DNA of 7,504 bases. Source: an uncultured Gammaproteobacteria bacterium (lineage in GTDB: Bacteria > Pseudomonadota > Gammaproteobacteria > Halothiobacillales > Halothiobacillaceae). Both the position numbers and the translations under genes were made by a program. The DNA lies in the NCBI GenBank assembly GCA_938004235.1, contig CALKWL010000369.1, forward strand, positions 1-7,504, read 5' to 3'. The notes below the pieces were generated by a model. The model made no database searches, had not been told where the DNA came from, and was given only the letters and a program-made list of their open reading frames with translations. The first letter of the stretch is position 1, and every line of letters begins with the position of its first letter. Shown here piece by piece: positions 5,550-7,504 of this stretch.

Positions 5550-6713
5550 TCAGGCCGCCCTGTCGTACTGCGGAGCAGGCACCGTCTGACGCCTGCCCAA
5601 CTCACGGTACAACGCCACCAGCTCCACCGGGAAAGGCGCGCGCTTGATGCGGGTGACAAAAGCCCGGATGCGCGGCAACAGCTCGTCGGCTTCGGTGCGC
5701 GCAAGCGTCAGCCCCAGCCGGGCATAGGCGGCCATCACGCCTTGTGCACCGGAATGCTTGCCCAGCACGAGGGTATGCTGACGTCCCACATCCTGCGGGT
5801 CGAGCGCCTGATAATTTGCCGGATCCTTGAGCAGGCCATCCACATGGATGCCCGCCTCATGGGTGAAGACGCCCTCGCCGACCACGCTCTTGTGCCAGCC
5901 GACCGCACGCCCGGAAGCGCGCGCCACCTGTGCGGAAAGCTCAGGAAAGCCCGTCAGGTCAATTCCAGTGCGCTGTCCATACAATTTGTGCAAGCCGACC
6001 GCGACTTCTTCCAGAGCCGCATTGCCGGCACGTTCACCCAGTCCGTTGACCGTGGTATTCACATGCGTCGCGCCGCCGCGCACCGCCGCCAGGGTATTTG
6101 CCGTGGCCAGTCCAAGATCGTCATGCGCGTGCATTTCAATGTCGATGTCGATGGCACGACGCAACGCGCCGATGCGCGCAAACACGCCGAAAGGCTCCAT
6201 CACGCCCAGGGTATCGGCAAAGCGAAAACGCTGCGCTCCGGCATCCTGCGCCGTTTCCGCCGCGCACAGCACAAAATCCTCATCGGCACGCGAACTATCC
6301 TCGCCGCCGACGGTGACACCCAACCCCAGATCAGCGGCCAGCTTGACGTGATACTCAATACTCTCCAGCACCCAGGCACGCGACTTGCCCAGTTTGCGCT
6401 GAATCTGCTGGTCAGAAAGCGGAATGGAAATATCCACCATCGTCACGCCCAGATCGCGACACAGGTCAAGGTCATCAGCGCGCATCCGGCTCCACACCAA
6501 CAGGTTTGCCTTGAGCCCCAGGCTTGCGATAGCGCGGATGTCCTCGCGCTCGACGTCGCCCATGGCCGGAATGCCTATTTCCAGCTCCGGCACGCCCAAC
6601 GCATCCAGACATGTTGCAATCTCGATTTTTTCATCGAGATTAAACGCCACACCCGCCGACTGCTCGCCGTCGCGCAAGGTCGTGTCGTCAATAATAATGC
6701 TGGGTGGGAACAT
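5550..6713 (-). CDS. nifV: Homocitrate synthase NifV
   Basis: NifV condenses acetyl-CoA with 2-oxoglutarate to homocitrate, the organic ligand of the FeMo cofactor. The 387-residue protein has all the signatures of the HMGL-like/LeuA-type family: DDTTLRDGEQSAGVAF at 9-24 with the metal-binding Asp, HAHDDLGLATAN at 195-206 with the metal-binding H195 and H197, GLGERAGNA at 224-232, THEAGIHVDG at 284-293 and LGKHSG at 317-322. The length fits NifV and is shorter than LeuA, as the C-terminal regulatory domain is absent. It is the first gene after a sigma-54 promoter, with a leader of about 28 nt if the start site is near 6741. The Shine-Dalgarno site is weak. LeuA or another homocitrate synthase is unlikely given the nif neighbours. 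Confidence 0.96.
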   Translation of the reverse strand: MFPPSIIIDDTTLRDGEQSAGVAFNLDEKIEIATCLDALGVPELEIGIPAMGDVEREDIRAIASLGLKANLLVWSRMRADDLDLCRDLGVTMVDISIPLSDQQIQRKLGKSRAWVLESIEYHVKLAADLGLGVTVGGEDSSRADEDFVLCAAETAQDAGAQRFRFADTLGVMEPFGVFARIGALRRAIDIDIEMHAHDDLGLATANTLAAVRGGATHVNTTVNGLGERAGNAALEEVAVGLHKLYGQRTGIDLTGFPELSAQVARASGRAVGWHKSVVGEGVFTHEAGIHVDGLLKDPANYQALDPQDVGRQHTLVLGKHSGAQGVMAAYARLGLTLARTEADELLPRIRAFVTRIKRAPFPVELVALYRELGRRQTVPAPQYDRAA

Positions 6714-6751
6714 GGCGGCTACAACTCACTGACTTGTTTATAACCAGATAA

Positions 6752-6767
6752 AGCAAGTGTAGTGCCA
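6752..6767 (-). promoter_or_regulatory. Sigma-54 (RpoN) -24/-12 promoter of the nifV operon
   Basis: On the minus strand the sequence reads TGGCAC-N5-TTGCT, an exact match to the conserved sigma-54 core with the correct GG-to-GC spacing. Transcription would start near 6741, about 28 nt before the nifV ATG. Just upstream, 6769-6786 is an AT-only 7-bp inverted repeat that may add local flexibility. With the NifA site about 117 bp upstream of the start point, this indicates nitrogen- and NifA-dependent expression. Confidence 0.93.
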
Positions 6768-6849
6768 GAAATAAATATGTTTATTTTCAGTGCGTTGAAT
6801 TAAACGAAAGCGACAGACGCTCAGCCGCAACCTCGCCTTTGGATGCTTT

Positions 6850-6865
6850 TGTAAGGTTTGCAACA
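6850..6865. promoter_or_regulatory. NifA upstream activator sequence
   Basis: This is an exact TGT-N10-ACA match, the known binding site of NifA. Its centre is about 117 bp upstream of the predicted start site, within the usual 80-150 bp range for looping to sigma-54 RNA polymerase. The AT-rich stretch between it and the promoter (about 6769-6810) could hold an IHF bend site, though I see no good IHF consensus. Confidence 0.82.
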
Positions 6866-6982
6866 ATCACGCCGCATGCAAAAACACCCCGGACAAGGGC
6901 CACGGGCTCGTGGTTTAACAGGGTGTTGAAATGGGTCGGTCGTGTGTTGACGCCCCTGGGAAGAGAAATGGTTACGCGCCCG
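6866..6982. other. Non-coding stretch between marC remnant and NifA site
   Basis: No convincing gene is present. The only structures seen are a small 5-bp inverted repeat at 6900-6913 and, at 6915-6935, a sequence matching the first hairpin of the 4082-4106 chain (minus strand) at 17 of 21 positions. It may be a decayed copy of that element. Confidence 0.5.
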
Positions 6983-7138
6983 TCATGATGATCGGGGTGT
7001 CGCCACCAAGGCCGGAAAGAAGTCGGCGGTCGCACTCAAAATCGAGGTCACGGCAGCGGACAGAAGCAAAAGCCCCAAAATGCGCGTCAGAATGCTCATG
7101 CCGATATCGCCCATGACGTTCTGGATGCGCTCGGCGCT
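6983..7138 (-). pseudogene. 3' remnant of a MarC-family membrane protein gene
   Basis: A minus-strand frame of 51 codons ending at TGA (6983-6985) reads AERIQNVMGDIGMSILTRI, then a hydrophobic segment (LGLLLLSAAVTSIL) and DFFPAL. This pattern matches the C-terminal end of MarC/YhgN (UPF0056) inner-membrane proteins, where a GxxGxxVLTRxxGL motif leads into the last membrane helix. No start codon or upstream body of the family is present: the frame runs straight into the inverted repeat at 7139 and meets a stop soon after. The gene has probably lost its 5' part through a deletion or rearrangement at the hairpin. The family call rests on pattern recognition of a short segment. Confidence 0.6.
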
Positions 7139-7188
7139 TAGCAGGATGTTGAAAAAGGGCTTTCCTGCACTTTTTCAACATCCTGCTA
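7139..7188. repeat. Inverted repeat with copy 2 of the 36-nt dispersed repeat
   Basis: The arms 7139-7157 and 7170-7188 are a perfect 19-bp inverted repeat around a 12-nt loop. Positions 7144-7179 match 4241-4206 (opposite strand) at 34 of 36 bases. The outer arm bases differ between the copies, so the conserved unit is the 36-nt core. The element sits exactly where the MarC remnant stops and overlaps the next palindrome by three bases. Confidence 0.88.
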
Positions 7189-7237
7189 GGTAAATGCTGA
7201 TTTATTCCATGGATGGAATAAATCAGCATTTACCTAG
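7186..7237. repeat. Near-perfect 52-bp palindrome (25-bp arms, 2-nt spacer)
   Basis: Arms 7186-7210 and 7213-7237 are exact reverse complements separated by GG. The AT-rich arms contrast with the GC-rich surroundings. The K+ channel stop codon (7234-7236) lies inside the right arm. It could be a very stable terminator-like hairpin after the channel gene, the end of a MITE-like element, or a fold-back artefact of library making or assembly. With only two unpaired bases it would be unusually prone to deletion in vivo. Confidence 0.9.
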
Positions 7238-7452
7238 AGTTTCCAGCTCCACACATTCTGTATAACAAAAAACAGGAAGGCGGTGGAACAGCCGAACTTC
7301 AAAACACCGCTGATGGCAATGAGCGCACCCATCTGACGCCAAGGCTTGTTGAGCACGATATCGCCATAACCGAGTGTACTGATGGTTGCTCCGACGTAGT
7401 AAATGCCATCCAAAAAATTGGGAACGACGTGTTTCCAGCGCAGAAACATTCC
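7234..7452 (-). CDS. Two-helix K+ channel family protein, 3' part only
   Basis: The 72 residues left encode the pore and last helix of an Ion_trans_2 channel. A pore helix (FLDGIYYVGATIS) leads into the K+ selectivity filter T26-L27-G28-Y29-G30-D31 (numbering from the first genomic codon), and the inner helix follows (about 42-66, GALIAISGVLKFGCSTAFLFFVIQ). The protein ends a few residues after the helix, with no RCK/TrkA domain. The outer helix and start are lost at the contig end, and any residues read further upstream (such as MLFRS) come from adapter. It is probably unrelated to nitrogen fixation and marks the flank of the nif cluster. Confidence 0.85.
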   Translation of the reverse strand, partial: GMFLRWKHVVPNFLDGIYYVGATISTLGYGDIVLNKPWRQMGALIAISGVLKFGCSTAFLFFVIQNVWSWKL

Positions 7453-7504
7453 AGATCGGAAGAGCACACGTCTGAACTCCAGTCACGTCAGTCCAACTCG
7501 TATG
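7453..7504. other. Illumina TruSeq P7 adapter (contig-end artefact)
   Basis: Positions 7453-7486 are the exact forward TruSeq index adapter, starting AGATCGGAAGAGC. Positions 7487-7494 correspond to the same 8-nt index as the left end with one mismatch, and 7495-7504 to the P7 sequence with one mismatch. A minus-strand frame beginning MTGVQTCALPI is the well-known adapter-derived peptide, not a protein. Confidence 0.98.

Noticed and set aside
5433..6743. Long plus-strand frame of 436 codons
   Set aside because: It is antisense to nifV and cysE, which have intact catalytic motifs; no recognisable domain in the antisense product.
6787..7035. Minus-strand frame of 82 codons in the nifV upstream region
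   Set aside because: It covers the NifA site and the end of the marC remnant in another frame, has no domain and no ribosome site.
7223..7486. Minus-strand frame starting MTGVQTCALPI
   Set aside because: The first residues are translated Illumina adapter and the remainder is a shifted frame over the K+ channel gene.

Overview
The window looks like one complete short contig from an Illumina metagenome or genome assembly. Both ends are sequencing adapter (1-46 and 7453-7504), so only 47-7452 is biological. The DNA is GC-rich and every supported gene lies on the minus strand. NifM together with the order nifV-cysE-nifW-nifZ-nifM points to a diazotrophic proteobacterium, most likely a gammaproteobacterium of the Azotobacter/Acidithiobacillus/sulfur-oxidiser type. 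I cannot place it more closely.

In the direction of transcription (right to left), the window starts with the 3' end of a small two-helix K+ channel gene with a TLGYGD filter (7234-7452). Its stop codon lies inside a near-perfect 25-bp-arm palindrome (7186-7237). This palindrome shares three bases with a second hairpin (7139-7188). Next comes a 5'-less remnant of a MarC-family membrane protein (6983-7138), which begins where the hairpin ends. A regulatory region follows, with a TGT-N10-ACA NifA site (6850-6865) and a consensus sigma-54 promoter (6752-6767).

The promoter drives a nif accessory operon: nifV (homocitrate synthase), cysE (serine O-acetyltransferase), a TPR-like protein of unknown function, then a 220-nt gap packed with five back-to-back hairpins (4082-4237), then nifW, nifZ, nifM, a protoglobin-type heme protein, a stand-alone Fe-S/CCG oxidoreductase subunit and a Shethna-type thioredoxin-fold [2Fe-2S] ferredoxin. 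The start of one more gene (47-68) is cut off by the contig end. Apart from the hairpin gap the genes are packed tightly, with several stop/start overlaps, which suggests one translationally coupled transcript.

The genes fit together as a nitrogenase support module. NifV makes the homocitrate of FeMo-co. CysE supplies O-acetylserine for the cysteine used in Fe-S cluster and cofactor assembly. NifW and NifZ assist MoFe protein maturation, and NifM helps the Fe protein fold. The globin, Fe-S protein and ferredoxin at the end could sense or bind O2 or NO and carry electrons; that part is inference. The least explained elements are the hairpin chains, which share a 36-nt repeat at two loci, and the globin/Fe-S/ferredoxin tail of the operon.
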